Assembly (NCBI GenBank): GCA_021730785.1
Contig: JAKFWF010000057.1
Coordinates: forward strand, 1-64,000
Direction of reading: 5' to 3'
DNA length: 64,000 nt
DNA from: Hyphomicrobiaceae bacterium
Lineage (GTDB): Bacteria; Pseudomonadota; Alphaproteobacteria; Rhizobiales; Hyphomicrobiaceae
Shown: positions 45,540 to 54,378 of the stretch, one piece after another
How the letters are laid out: each line of letters opens with the position of its first letter
Position numbering within the stretch: the first letter of the stretch is position 1
The notes under the pieces: model-generated
Databases searched by the model: none
What the model saw: the letters and a program-made list of their open reading frames with translations, nothing else
What the model was told of the DNA's origin: nothing
Position numbers and translations under genes: made by a program

Positions 45540-46193
45540 ATGATGTACGCTGTCATCAAGACAGGCGGCAAACAATACCGCGTCGCCGCCGACGAAATCC
45601 TCGAAGTCGAAAAGCTGGATGGTGAGCCGGGCTCGCTGTTCAAGTTCGGCGAAGTGCTCATGCTGGGCGGCAACGGCACGGTCGCCGTCGGCAAGCCGTT
45701 CGTGGCCGGCGCCGCCGTCACCGCAGAAATCCTTGAGCAAGGCCGCGGGCCCAAGACCATCAACTTCAAGAAGCGCCGCCGCAAGAATTCGCGCCGCAAG
45801 AAGGGCCACCGCCAGGATCTGACTACGGTGCGCGTGCTCGAAGTTCTGGCCAGCGGACAGGCAGCCTCTAAGCAGCCGACCGGCGACGGCGTCATTGCCC
45901 GCGCCTTCCGCGGCAACGGCCGCCGGTTCGAAGTCCTCACGGCACCGGAAGGCGGCCGCGGCGATGATCTGTCGCTGATCGGCGGCGTCGGGCCGAAGTA
46001 TGCCGAAGCCTTCCACAAAGCGGGGATATTCCACATGTGGCAGATCGCTGCCATGACCAAGCAGAACATCGCGGCGCTCGAAGCGACCGGCCACTTCGGT
46101 CATCGCATCGAGAGCGAGGAATGGGTGATCCAGGCGCAGGAACTGATCAACGGCCGCCCGCCGCGCGCCAAGATCGACCAGGCTCACGCTTAA
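45540..46193 (+). CDS. rplU: Ribosomal protein L21 with C-terminal helix-hairpin-helix extension
   Basis: The first 103 residues are a standard L21 (MYAVIKTGGKQYRVAADEIL, INFKKRRRKNSRRKKGHRQ in the 23S-binding basic loop). Another 110 residues follow: a linker (AASKQPTGDGVIARAF) and a helix-hairpin-helix-like module (DDLSLIGGVGPKYAEAF, ATGHFGHRIESEEWVIQAQELI). Such tails occur on L21 of some alphaproteobacteria and also on complex I subunits. ATG at 45540 or 45543 are both possible. Rpma follows after 71 bases. Confidence 0.93.
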   Translation: MMYAVIKTGGKQYRVAADEILEVEKLDGEPGSLFKFGEVLMLGGNGTVAVGKPFVAGAAVTAEILEQGRGPKTINFKKRRRKNSRRKKGHRQDLTTVRVLEVLASGQAASKQPTGDGVIARAFRGNGRRFEVLTAPEGGRGDDLSLIGGVGPKYAEAFHKAGIFHMWQIAAMTKQNIAALEATGHFGHRIESEEWVIQAQELINGRPPRAKIDQAHA

Positions 46194-46264
46194 CCGCTCG
46201 ACCACACGTCCCACACGGCAGTTCAAGCTGCCTTCTGACCGTCATACCGACAGGATACTGAACC

Positions 46265-46537
46265 ATGGCACACAAGAAAGCAGGCGGCTCGTCCCGCAAC
46301 GGTCGCGATACCGCTGGCCGGCGCCTCGGCATCAAGAAGTTCGGCGGAGAGCAGGTGATCTCCGGCAACATCATTTGTCGCCAGCGCGGCACCCAATGGC
46401 ACCCCGGCCGCAATGTCGGCATGGGCGTCGACCACACGATCTTTGCGGTCGCCGAGGGCACCGTATCGTTCGCAACCAAACGCAACGGCCGCATCTACAT
46501 CTCGGTAGATCCGGTGAAGGCCGAGGCGGCAGAATAG
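46265..46537 (+). CDS. rpmA: Ribosomal protein L27
   Basis: The 90-residue 50S protein has the conserved N-terminus [16 protein letters not shown], which reaches the peptidyl-transferase centre, and [19 protein letters not shown] lies nine bases upstream. It is paired with rplU as in most bacteria. Length normal. obgE, often next, is not found here. Confidence 0.97.
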   Translation: MAHKKAGGSSRNGRDTAGRRLGIKKFGGEQVISGNIICRQRGTQWHPGRNVGMGVDHTIFAVAEGTVSFATKRNGRIYISVDPVKAEAAE

Positions 46538-46723
46538 GGCGGACAGCGACAGGCGCTGCTGCCTTCGGGTCCCACAAGGACTCCCAGGCGGCGAGCAGCC
46601 GACGGACTTGAACCGGGATGATGCCAAGCGCGGCACCCCATTCAAGGCCAGCTCGACGGACCAGGGGGCGGTGGGAAACCATCGCTCCTTTTGTTTTTGG
46701 CACGTCTGAGAAGGGTCTTTCCG

Positions 46724-47437
46724 ATGAATGCATTGACGCTTGCTCCCTCTTCGCACGCCCCTGCACACCTGACGCCAGCCGCTGAGCCGGTGTTTCCCTG
46801 GGTCACGCGCGACGAAGTCTTCCGGATCGAGACGCCGCGACTGTGGTTGCGCTGGGCAACGCATGCGGATGCCGACCGGCTGCAGTCGATCGCATCGCGG
46901 CCGAGTGTCGCGGAAATGACCGCGAGCTGGCCCCATCCGCTGCCTGAGGGCGAGGCTGCGCGCCGCATCGCTGCATCCCGCGAGCTCAATGCCGGCGGGC
47001 GCGGGCTCATTCTCGCGCTCACGCTGAAGGGCGCGCCCGATCGTCTGATCGGGCAAATCGGCTGCAACGCAGTGAACGTCGAGCATCTGGGCATCGGCTA
47101 CATGCTCGATCCAGCCTTGGCCGGCCGCGGACTTGCGACCGAGGCGCTGGGCGGGTTCGTGCGGGCGCTGTTCACGCACACGTCGATCGACCACGTTGCA
47201 GCCTCGAGCCGGGTCGCCAATCCGGCATCGCGCCGTGTCCTCGAGAAAACCGGGTTCGTGTTCGAGCGCACCGGCGCCCTCGAGACAAGTGTTCGCGGGA
47301 CGCTTGACGTCGACTTCCTGGCCCTGTCCCGAACGGCCTGGAAACGGCAGCTGCAGTCGCGCCGGGCACGCCTGTACGCCGTGAAGGGGCAGGGATCGGA
47401 GAATGGGCGCGATGACGCGGCAGACACCGGCGAATAG
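46724..47437 (+). CDS. GNAT-family N-acetyltransferase (RimJ/RimL-like)
   Basis: The 237-residue protein has the RimJ-type fold: ETPRLWLRWATHADADRLQSI, GQIGCNAVNVEHLGIGYMLDPALAGRGLATEAL (acetyl-CoA loop RGLATEA) and ASSRVANPASRRVLEKTGFVFE. An N-terminal 30-residue leader and a basic/acidic tail are not part of the domain. ATG 46724 follows AAGGG. It lies 186 bases after rpmA, a position often taken by GNAT genes in this group. Substrate unknown. Confidence 0.86.
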   Translation: MNALTLAPSSHAPAHLTPAAEPVFPWVTRDEVFRIETPRLWLRWATHADADRLQSIASRPSVAEMTASWPHPLPEGEAARRIAASRELNAGGRGLILALTLKGAPDRLIGQIGCNAVNVEHLGIGYMLDPALAGRGLATEALGGFVRALFTHTSIDHVAASSRVANPASRRVLEKTGFVFERTGALETSVRGTLDVDFLALSRTAWKRQLQSRRARLYAVKGQGSENGRDDAADTGE

Positions 47438-47449
47438 CCGCCACCGCGT

Positions 47450-48109
47450 TCACGATGGGCGCGCGGCGATCGCATCTGTCCGTGCTGCGAGCCAGCGTTC
47501 AAGCGCGTCGACCATGCCGTCGATCGGGCGAAAGCCGTTGGTGACGATGGCATAGTCGGCGTCGGTGCCGGCGAGCAGGCAGGGGAAGCCTTCGACGCCC
47601 ATGTCCTTGGCCGTGAGGAAGTCGCGGAACGTTTCGTTGCGGATGTCGGCCGACTGGAATGTTTCGACGAAAGCACCCCGGTCGATGCCGGTTTCTGCCG
47701 CGATGTCGGCCAGGACATCGCCCGAGGTGGTGTCGCGGTTGTTGGCATAGAACGCGGTTGATATCGCAGCCTTGATGGCGAGCGCCTTGTCAGGCGCGAT
47801 TCTGCGTACGGCGACGATGGCGCGGCAGGCGGGCTCGGTATCGTAGGTGAAGGTCGGACGGTCGAAGAAGGCGAAGTCGAACGGCTGCCCGCTTGCCGCG
47901 CCGACGCGGGTCCAGGCGCTGCGGATGTAGGCGCGGTCCTCAGCGGCCATGGCCCGCGTGTTGCCGGCGCGCAAGCCCCCGACCATGATCCGCACCGGCA
48001 GCCGCGCACCGAAGTGGGCGCTGAGCCCGCCAATCACCGGGGCAAAGCCATAGCACCAGGAACACATCGGGTCGGCAATGTAGAGGAGGTGGGGCGTGGA
48101 GTTGGTCAT
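47450..48109 (-). CDS. DsbA-family thioredoxin-fold protein (CSWC)
   Basis: The 219-residue protein begins LLYIADPMCSWCYGFAPVIG, with a CxxC motif (CSWC), and has the helical insert of the DsbA/FrnE family. No signal peptide is seen, so it is probably cytoplasmic. DMGVEGFPCLLA contains the cis-proline-type loop. The ATG overlaps the DUF1003 stop by four bases. Some relatives are polyketide isomerases (FrnE) and others oxidoreductases. Confidence 0.85.
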   Translation of the reverse strand: MTNSTPHLLYIADPMCSWCYGFAPVIGGLSAHFGARLPVRIMVGGLRAGNTRAMAAEDRAYIRSAWTRVGAASGQPFDFAFFDRPTFTYDTEPACRAIVAVRRIAPDKALAIKAAISTAFYANNRDTTSGDVLADIAAETGIDRGAFVETFQSADIRNETFRDFLTAKDMGVEGFPCLLAGTDADYAIVTNGFRPIDGMVDALERWLAARTDAIAARPS

Positions 48110-48843
48110 CGCTCAGCCTTTTTCAGTCGCTTTTCGCTCATGATTTCGAGCTGTACTTGCTGGATCTCGGCGAGGCGCTGGAACTGCTTCGACATCAGGT
48201 GATCCATCTTCTCGTGCAGGTGGCGGATCTCGAGTTCGGCCTTCAGGTTGATCTGGTAGTCGTTCAGCGAGCGCAGGCGGTCCTTCTGTTCCTGGCGCCG
48301 CTGGCTCATCATGATGATCGGAGCCTGGGCCGCGGCAATCGTCGAGAGAATAAGATTGAGCAGGATGAAGGGGTAGGCGTCGAACGCGCGCTTCTCACCG
48401 ACAACCAGATTGATCGCCATCCATATGCCGAGGAAAACGGCGAATGTGATGAGGAACCACCAGGAGCCGCCGAAGCTCGCCAGATGGTCGGACAGCTTCT
48501 CGCCGATCGTGCGCTTGTCTTCGTACTCTTCCTCGATGTTCTCGGCGAGTGTCTCGTGGCTCGCCATGCTTTCGGCGACCTTGCGATCTAGCTCGTCGAT
48601 GTCGCCATGTTCGGCCTTGAGCAATTCCTCCACATAGATCGTGCGGTAGCGTGCAAGTTCGGCCCGGCTGATCGCAGCATCGGGCGCGAGGGTCGGATGG
48701 TCCTTGCGGATGCGCTCGACGAGGGCCGGGCGGATCACATCGACGCCGATCAGATCGCGCTTGTTGCGGTCGCGACCGCTGACCGCGCAGACACCGCGCT
48801 CCTTACGGGGGGTGGGGTGGGACGGTGCTGTGGTGTCGGTCAT
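48106..48843 (-). CDS. DUF1003 membrane protein
   Basis: The 245-residue protein has a charged N-terminal half and two hydrophobic helices (SWWFLITFAVFLGIWMAINL, YPFILLNLILSTIAAAQAPIIMM) typical of DUF1003, then a long coiled-coil tail (EIRHLHEKMDHLMSKQFQRLAEIQQVQ). Function unknown. An N-terminal CAVSGRDRNK suggests the short Cys motif of the family. It precedes and overlaps the DsbA-like gene. Confidence 0.85.
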   Translation of the reverse strand: MTDTTAPSHPTPRKERGVCAVSGRDRNKRDLIGVDVIRPALVERIRKDHPTLAPDAAISRAELARYRTIYVEELLKAEHGDIDELDRKVAESMASHETLAENIEEEYEDKRTIGEKLSDHLASFGGSWWFLITFAVFLGIWMAINLVVGEKRAFDAYPFILLNLILSTIAAAQAPIIMMSQRRQEQKDRLRSLNDYQINLKAELEIRHLHEKMDHLMSKQFQRLAEIQQVQLEIMSEKRLKKAER

Positions 48844-48950
48844 GGTGGCGTCTGCGGCTGGTTGGGCTGACGCCTCATATCAGGCAGCGCGAACTGTGGC
48901 CAGGAGCCGTCCGCAACGGATAGCCTTGCCATGGCACGTGCAGCTGCGTG

Positions 48951-49781
48951 TCACTGGCCGCGTGCGAAGCGGTCGAGCAGGACCGTCGGCAGGACCCGCT
49001 TCAGGACATTGGCGCCATAGGTGGGAATTGTAACGAAATAGCGCGGCTTGGGGCGCGGACTTTCCAGCGCATGGATCAGTCGCCGAACCACCGCCTCCGG
49101 CTCGAGCTTGAATGTCTGCTTGCCGCCGGCCGCCATGCTGGCAAGGCGCCTGGCGTAGGTTTCGGCGTGCGGCGAATTGGCGATGTCGATGCGTTTGCGA
49201 AACAGCGCCAGGGCGGTCGGCAAGAACTCGGTGCGGATCGGTCCCGGCTCGATCAGCGACACGTGGATGCCGGTGCCGTGCAGTTCCATGCGCATCGCGT
49301 CGGTCAAGGCTTCGAGCGCGAACTTCGTTGCGCAGTAGGCGCCGCGATAGGGCGCCGACATGAGGCCGAGCACGGATGAGCACTGCACGATGCGTCCCGC
49401 CCCGTTCCGGCGCATGGCTGGGATGAGGCGCCGGGTCAGGTCGTGCAGGCCGAAGAGGTTCACCTCGAACTGGTCGCGCAGGACTTGCGGTTCGAGGTCC
49501 TCGACCGCGCCGATCTGGCCGTAGGCAGCGTTGGAGAACAGCGCGCCGAGGCGGCCGTCGGTGAGATCGAGGGCGCGCGTGGCGCAGGTGGCGATCGAGG
49601 CGGGATCCGCCATCTCCAGGGGAAGCGCTTCGAGCCCGAGGGCCGCGAGCCGCGCGAGATCGTCCGGCTTGCGCGCGGTTGCGAGAACGCGCCAGCCGCG
49701 CGCCTTCAGGTCGCGGGCGGCGGCAAAGCCGATGCCAGTCGAACAGCCGGTGATGAGGATCGAGCGCTGTGGTGTGGTCAT
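48951..49781 (-). CDS. Short-chain dehydrogenase/reductase
   Basis: The 276-residue NAD(P)-dependent oxidoreductase has the cofactor motif ILITGCSTGIGFAAARDL, a variant NNAG site (SNAAYGQIGAVEDL), catalytic serine in VQCSSVLG and the YCATKFALE lysine-tyrosine pair. It resembles the classical 'YkmA/retinol-type' SDRs that start PQRSILITG. Upstream of DUF1003 on the same strand. Substrate unknown. Confidence 0.86.
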   Translation of the reverse strand: MTTPQRSILITGCSTGIGFAAARDLKARGWRVLATARKPDDLARLAALGLEALPLEMADPASIATCATRALDLTDGRLGALFSNAAYGQIGAVEDLEPQVLRDQFEVNLFGLHDLTRRLIPAMRRNGAGRIVQCSSVLGLMSAPYRGAYCATKFALEALTDAMRMELHGTGIHVSLIEPGPIRTEFLPTALALFRKRIDIANSPHAETYARRLASMAAGGKQTFKLEPEAVVRRLIHALESPRPKPRYFVTIPTYGANVLKRVLPTVLLDRFARGQ

Positions 49782-49857
49782 GGCAACCGCAATACCTGCG
49801 TCGACTGCGGCTGAGAAGGGGGATTGTCAGGGGCGATGTCCACGTTCAGGCCTGGGT

Positions 49858-49874
49858 CCAGGGCAAGGCCCTGG
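49858..49874. repeat. Small hairpin CCAGGGC-AAG-GCCCTGG
   Basis: A seven-base stem with three-base loop in the SDR upstream region. Its CAGGGCAAGGCCCTGG form is like the hairpin at 52832-52848 and may be another small dispersed unit. The rest of 49782-49956 shows no gene or clear promoter. Confidence 0.4.
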
Positions 49875-49956
49875 CGCCAAGAGCGCGAGAGGCGCACAGT
49901 AATGGGCGCATAGTTAAAAGGATTTGAACCAGTCGCTGCTCCCCAATCTCCCCGTC

Positions 49957-50100
49957 TCGTCATGGCCGCGAAGGCGGCTATCCACGACAACGGGCCGCAA
50001 GGGCGGTATCCGCGAGGGTCGAGCACGCTGCATCATATACGCAACGATCACGGCGCAAGTGGAAGCTTGTCGTGGAAGACCGCCTGCGCGGTCTTGACGA
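49957..50100 (+). repeat. Palindromic dispersed repeat, family 2, copy A
   Basis: The 144-base element has inverted arms of 34-35 bases (TCGTCATGGCCGCGAAGGCG.. and ..CGCCTGCGCGGTCTTGACGA) matching at about 28 of 34 positions around an unrelated centre. A similar copy lies at 59162-59310. It contains no reading frame and looks like a non-autonomous repeat. Confidence 0.8.
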
Positions 50101-50107
50101 AAAAATG

Positions 50108-50143
50108 TGAGGGTTTGCGCGCCGGATGGCGTGCAAACCCTCG
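50108..50143 (+). repeat. Hairpin following family 2 copy A
   Basis: TGAGGGTTTGCGCGCC and GGCGTGCAAACCCTCG pair at 14 of 16 positions with a GGAT loop, directly after the repeat. Arms share the GAG..TTTG / CAAA..CTCG frame with the hairpin after copy B but differ by paired changes. Confidence 0.6.
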
Positions 50144-50225
50144 CCAAAAAATCTACACCAACGCGAATCTTGTCCTGCCCAGAAAGGTTGCCCCCCAACG
50201 GGCGCGGAGCCTCTCGCATCTCGCA

Positions 50226-51527
50226 TTATGCGGCCGTGGTCTGTGCGCGCCATGCGGCGTCCCGTGCCGAGGGGCGGCGATGCAAGCGCTGGTCGATCAG
50301 ACTGCGCGCCTTGCCCGCCTGCCCTGTGCGCATCAGCGCGACGATCAGCGAATCTTCGCACAACTGGCGCTGGGCATGGCTGCCGCCGATGCGCACGACG
50401 TCGGCTTGTGCAGCTTCGAGTGCCGGGATTGCGCTGGCAAAATCGCCGGCCGCGAAGGCGTGCAAGCCGCGCGCGAGATCGATCAATGCTGGCCCGGCGG
50501 CGAGCTTGTCCTGCGTCTGTAGCGCTTCGAGTTCGCCGAGCGGCGATGCGCCGCCGGTCGCGCCAGCGATTATGGCCCGGTGCACGTCGGCAAAGGCGAG
50601 GCCAGACTTCGGGAACATGGCGGTGGAGTAGGCTGCAATTTCAGCCCACGGCTCGACGGGTCGCGGCGCGCCGGCCAACTCGACCCGCCACAGCAGCGAG
50701 GCTGCATCGGTGAGCAAGTTGAGCGGGGCTGCCTGCGAAACGGCGGGTTTGATGCGCTCGTGGTAGAGGCGCAGGGCCATCGCCGTGTCGCCTTCATCAA
50801 GCGCGCCGAGCGCGAGGTGCCAGCACAGGTGGCCGTTGAGGATGCCGGCGCGATCATAGGCCGGCAGCCAGCCGTCCATGAACGTGCGGGCTTCTGCGAA
50901 CTGGCCCTGCTCGAACAGCGCGTGGGCGAGTGCATGCGCGCCGTTGGCGTTGGCAGCCCGCTGGTCCAGCGCACGTTCGGCCAGCAGGCGGCCGGCACCG
51001 GCATTGCCCGCTTCCGTGTGCGACCAGCCGAGGTAGGTGAGGAACCACCAGTCGTGACCATAGTGGCGGGCATGGCGCTCGCAGATCGCGACGCGGGCCG
51101 CATCGTGGTCGGCGCGACCGGAGAACGCATAGAGCCCGAACGCGCCGAGCAGCAGCGACAGCACCACGACATCGCGCGGGTATTCTTCGAGGTGCGCTTC
51201 GGCGCGTGTCATGGCGTACGCACCCCGGCCTTCGATGGCGGAGGCGAGCACGTCGATATGCCCTTGCTCGCGCGCCGTGCAATGGGTGGCGAGGTTGCGA
51301 GCGATGGCCGCTTTGGCACGCGCGAGCGGCCCCTCGGCATACATCTGATGAATGCGGCCGCGCGCCAGGTGGGCAAGCGCAAAGTCCGGATCGGCGGCAA
51401 TGGCAGCTTCGAACTTCTCGGCAGCGCCCGGCCAGGCCGACAGCAGAAGGTCCATGCCGTCACGATAGGCAGTGGCTGCAATGTCCGAGTTCGTCGATAC
51501 TGTCAGCCCATAGCGGTCGGTGTTCAT
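50226..51527 (-). CDS. Tetratricopeptide-repeat protein (TTC38/StaR-like)
   Basis: The 433-residue protein is made of TPR-like helical pairs (FEAAIAADPDFALAHLARGRI, GHDWWFLTYLGWSHTEAGNAGAG, NGAHALAHALFEQGQFAEARTFMDGWL). It has no signal peptide or catalytic domain. The pattern with HALAHALFE, HLCWHLALGALDEGD and YHERIKP matches the TTC38/StaR-like family. ATG 51527 is used rather than TTG 51530. It diverges from the PLP enzyme. Function not known. Confidence 0.83.
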   Translation of the reverse strand: MNTDRYGLTVSTNSDIAATAYRDGMDLLLSAWPGAAEKFEAAIAADPDFALAHLARGRIHQMYAEGPLARAKAAIARNLATHCTAREQGHIDVLASAIEGRGAYAMTRAEAHLEEYPRDVVVLSLLLGAFGLYAFSGRADHDAARVAICERHARHYGHDWWFLTYLGWSHTEAGNAGAGRLLAERALDQRAANANGAHALAHALFEQGQFAEARTFMDGWLPAYDRAGILNGHLCWHLALGALDEGDTAMALRLYHERIKPAVSQAAPLNLLTDAASLLWRVELAGAPRPVEPWAEIAAYSTAMFPKSGLAFADVHRAIIAGATGGASPLGELEALQTQDKLAAGPALIDLARGLHAFAAGDFASAIPALEAAQADVVRIGGSHAQRQLCEDSLIVALMRTGQAGKARSLIDQRLHRRPSARDAAWRAQTTAA

Positions 51528-51648
51528 CAAGACCCCGTCGAGGCGTGCGTGCGAATGGACGACTTAAGGTCGCGGCGCGGCCAGTCGTCAACAGCTGCTG
51601 CTATAGTCCACGCGTGCTGCGCGTTTTTAAGATCGAAGGTGACATCAG

Positions 51649-52791
51649 ATGAAAACCGTTACTCCCGAAACATTTGCGGCCCAGGCAGGAGGCCCGATCG
51701 AGCCACTGTCCGGGGCGATCGTGCCGCCGATCCATCTCAGCACCACGTTCGAGCGTGATCCCGACAACGCCTACAGCAAGGGCTACATCTACGGCAGGCC
51801 GGATACGCCGACCGTGCGCATGACGGAGGAGGTGCTGAACCGCCTCGAAGGGGGTGCTGCAACCTTGCTGTTCGGCTCGGGCATGGCGGCAGCGACCGCG
51901 CTGTTTCTGTCGCTGGAACGGCCGGCCCACATCGTGGCGCCCAAGGTCATGTACTGGGGATTGCGCCGCTGGCTTGCCGAGCAGACCGCGGCGGTGGGCC
52001 TGTCGGTGACGTTCGTCGACAACGCTGATCTTGATGCCCTGCGGGCGGCGATCATTCCGGGCCGCACCCGGTGCGTGTGGCTGGAAACACCGTCGAACCC
52101 GACGTGGGTCGTTTCTGACATTGCGGCCGTCGCAAAGATCGCGCACGCGGCCAGCGCCATCGTCGGGGCTGATTCAACCGTGTCGAGCCCGGTGATCACG
52201 CGCCCGATTGAGTTCGGCGCCGATGTCGTGATGCATGCGGCGACGAAATATCTCAACGGCCACTCGGACGTGGTGGCGGGTTCACTGACGTTCAAGGCCA
52301 AGGACGCGTTGTTCGAACGGGCAGCCAGCGTGCGCCGCGACATCGGCGCGATTTTGGCGCCGTTCGAAGCGTTTCTGCTGATGCGCGGCATGCGCACGCT
52401 GCACGTCAGGGTGCGGCATCAAACGGCGAGTGCGCTGACGATCGCCCGGCATTTCGCAAACAACGGCCGGGTGGCTGAGGTGCTCTATCCGGGATTGGCC
52501 AACCACCCCGGGCACGAGATTGCGCGGCGGCAGATGCCGGGCGGGTTTGGCGGCATGCTGTCGATCCGGGTTGCCGGTGGCGAGGCGGCAGCCATCCGCA
52601 CGGCCGCGCACGTCCAGGTGTGGAAGCGGGCGACCTCGCTCGGCGGCGTCGAGAGCTTGATCGAGCATCGCGCCTCGATCGAGGGACCGACAAGCCCCTG
52701 TCCTCCAGACCTGCTGCGCCTCTCAGTTGGCGTCGAAGACGTCGGCGACCTGATCGCAGACCTGGAGCGGGCGCTGATTGCCAACGCCTGA
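51649..52791 (+). CDS. PLP-dependent Cys/Met metabolism enzyme (cystathionine gamma-synthase family)
   Basis: The 380-residue enzyme belongs to the MetB/MetC/MetZ family of PLP transsulfuration enzymes. GSGMAAATALFLSLER, LETPSNPTWVVSDI, the Schiff-base block VMHAATKYLNGHSDVVAG and GGVESLIEHRAS are diagnostic. An Ala/Gly-rich start (TFAAQAGGPIEPLSGAIVPPIHLSTTFE) is in normal form. AAGGTGAC precedes the ATG. Whether it is a synthase, beta-lyase or gamma-lyase cannot be decided by eye. Confidence 0.87.
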   Translation: MKTVTPETFAAQAGGPIEPLSGAIVPPIHLSTTFERDPDNAYSKGYIYGRPDTPTVRMTEEVLNRLEGGAATLLFGSGMAAATALFLSLERPAHIVAPKVMYWGLRRWLAEQTAAVGLSVTFVDNADLDALRAAIIPGRTRCVWLETPSNPTWVVSDIAAVAKIAHAASAIVGADSTVSSPVITRPIEFGADVVMHAATKYLNGHSDVVAGSLTFKAKDALFERAASVRRDIGAILAPFEAFLLMRGMRTLHVRVRHQTASALTIARHFANNGRVAEVLYPGLANHPGHEIARRQMPGGFGGMLSIRVAGGEAAAIRTAAHVQVWKRATSLGGVESLIEHRASIEGPTSPCPPDLLRLSVGVEDVGDLIADLERALIANA

Positions 52792-52831
52792 CAACTGGGT
52801 TTCCGCAGGCCTCAGGCCTTTGGTGGGAGCT

Positions 52832-52848
52832 CGAGGGCAACGCCCTCG
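52832..52848. terminator. Possible bidirectional terminator between the PLP enzyme and rimO
   Basis: CGAGGGC-AAC-GCCCTCG, a seven-base stem with three-base loop, sits in the 64-base convergent gap. No T-tract. CAGGCCTCAGGCCT beside it may add structure. Confidence 0.4.
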
Positions 52849-52855
52849 AACTTGC

Positions 52856-54244
52856 TCACGCAACCTCGCCCCACAGATCATACTCGTCGGCGTGCACGAT
52901 CTTCGCTTGCACGATCTGGCCCGCGACGAGTTCGGTCGCGCCGTTGAGAAACACGCTGCCGTCGATCTCGGGCGCATCCCACTTTGACCGGCCGAGCGCG
53001 CCTTCCTCGTCGACCTCGTCGATGATGACGTCGATGGTGCGGCCGATGCGGGTGCCTAGAATGTCGCGGCTGATCTCCTGTTGGGCTGCCATGAAGCGGT
53101 GCCAGCGCTCTTCCTTCACGTCCTCCGGTACGGCGCCTGCGAGGTCGTTGGCCTTGGCGCCCTCGACCGGCTCATACTTGAAGCAGCCGACGCGGTTGAG
53201 GCGCGCCTCCTGCAACCAGTCGAGCAGCATCTGGAAGTCTTCTTCCGTCTCGCCGGGGAAGCCGACGATGAAGGTCGAGCGCAGGGCGAGGTCCGGGCAG
53301 ATCTTGCGCCATTTGGCGATGCGGGCGGCGGTCTTGTCCTGGTTGCCGGGCCGGCGCATGGCCTTCAACACGCGCGGCGAGGCATGCTGGAAGGGAATGT
53401 CGAGGTAGGGCAGGATTTTGCCGTCCGCCATCAGCGGGATTATGTCGTCCACGTGCGGGTAGGGGTAGACGTAGTGTAGGCGCACCCAGGCGCCGAGGTG
53501 GCCGAGCGCCGTCGTGAGGTCCAGGAACCGCGCGGCGAGGGGCGCTCCCTTCCACGGGCTCGTCGCATACTTGATGTCGAGGCCGTAGGCGCTGGTGTCC
53601 TGACTGATCACCAGCAGTTCCTTGACGCCGGCCTGCACCAATTTTTCGGCTTCCGTCATCACGTGATTGGCCGGCCGGCTGGCAAGCTTGCCGCGCAGAT
53701 CGGGAATGATGCAGAACGAGCAGGCGTTGTTGCAGCCTTCCGAGATCTTCAGATAGGCGTAATGGCGCGGTGTGAGGCGAAAGCCCTCGGCCGGCACCAG
53801 ATCGATGAAGGGATCATGCAGCGGCGGCACGGCTTGGTGCACGGCCTCCATCACCTGCTCGTATTGGTGGGGACCTGTGACCGCGAGCACGCCTGGATGC
53901 TCGGCCAGGATGCGCGCTTCCTCGACGCCGAGGCAGCCGGTGACGATGACGCGGCCGTTGGCGGCCATGGCTTCGCCGATCGCCGACAAGCTCTCTTCCT
54001 TGGCCGAGTTCAAGAACCCGCAGGTGTTGACGACGACCACGTCGACGCCATCGTAGTCGGCGGCGATCTGGTAGCCCTCGGAGCGCAGCCGCGTGATGAT
54101 GCGTTCGCTGTCGACGAGCGCCTTCGGGCAGCCAAGCGAGACGAAGCCGACCTTCGGGATCTTCGGCTTGCCGGCGCGCCGCACTTTAGCAGCGGGTGCC
54201 GCGCGGGGCTTGGTCGTGCGTGGGGATTTGGTGATTGCTGTCAT
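52856..54244 (-). CDS. rimO: Ribosomal protein S12 methylthiotransferase RimO
   Basis: The 462-residue radical-SAM enzyme methylthiolates an aspartate of S12. It carries an N-terminal MTTase domain with three Fe-S cysteines ([33 protein letters not shown]), the radical-SAM triad [11 protein letters not shown], and a C-terminal TRAM-like domain. The RimO-typical segment [19 protein letters not shown] and [12 protein letters not shown] distinguish it from MiaB. A 28-residue Lys/Pro/Ala-rich leader precedes the conserved start, as in many alphaproteobacteria. Divergent from hyuA. Confidence 0.95.
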   Translation of the reverse strand: MTAITKSPRTTKPRAAPAAKVRRAGKPKIPKVGFVSLGCPKALVDSERIITRLRSEGYQIAADYDGVDVVVVNTCGFLNSAKEESLSAIGEAMAANGRVIVTGCLGVEEARILAEHPGVLAVTGPHQYEQVMEAVHQAVPPLHDPFIDLVPAEGFRLTPRHYAYLKISEGCNNACSFCIIPDLRGKLASRPANHVMTEAEKLVQAGVKELLVISQDTSAYGLDIKYATSPWKGAPLAARFLDLTTALGHLGAWVRLHYVYPYPHVDDIIPLMADGKILPYLDIPFQHASPRVLKAMRRPGNQDKTAARIAKWRKICPDLALRSTFIVGFPGETEEDFQMLLDWLQEARLNRVGCFKYEPVEGAKANDLAGAVPEDVKEERWHRFMAAQQEISRDILGTRIGRTIDVIIDEVDEEGALGRSKWDAPEIDGSVFLNGATELVAGQIVQAKIVHADEYDLWGEVA

Positions 54245-54378
54245 GGCCCCGTCTTTACGCGATCCGCTGGTAGGAACGCAAAGGCGCAGTTGGTTGGTGC
54301 CGCGCCCACTCTTGCGATTGGTCCCTGAATGGGGCTTGATCGGCGTCTCGGCAGAAGGCGACGAAGGTTCGGTTGATC

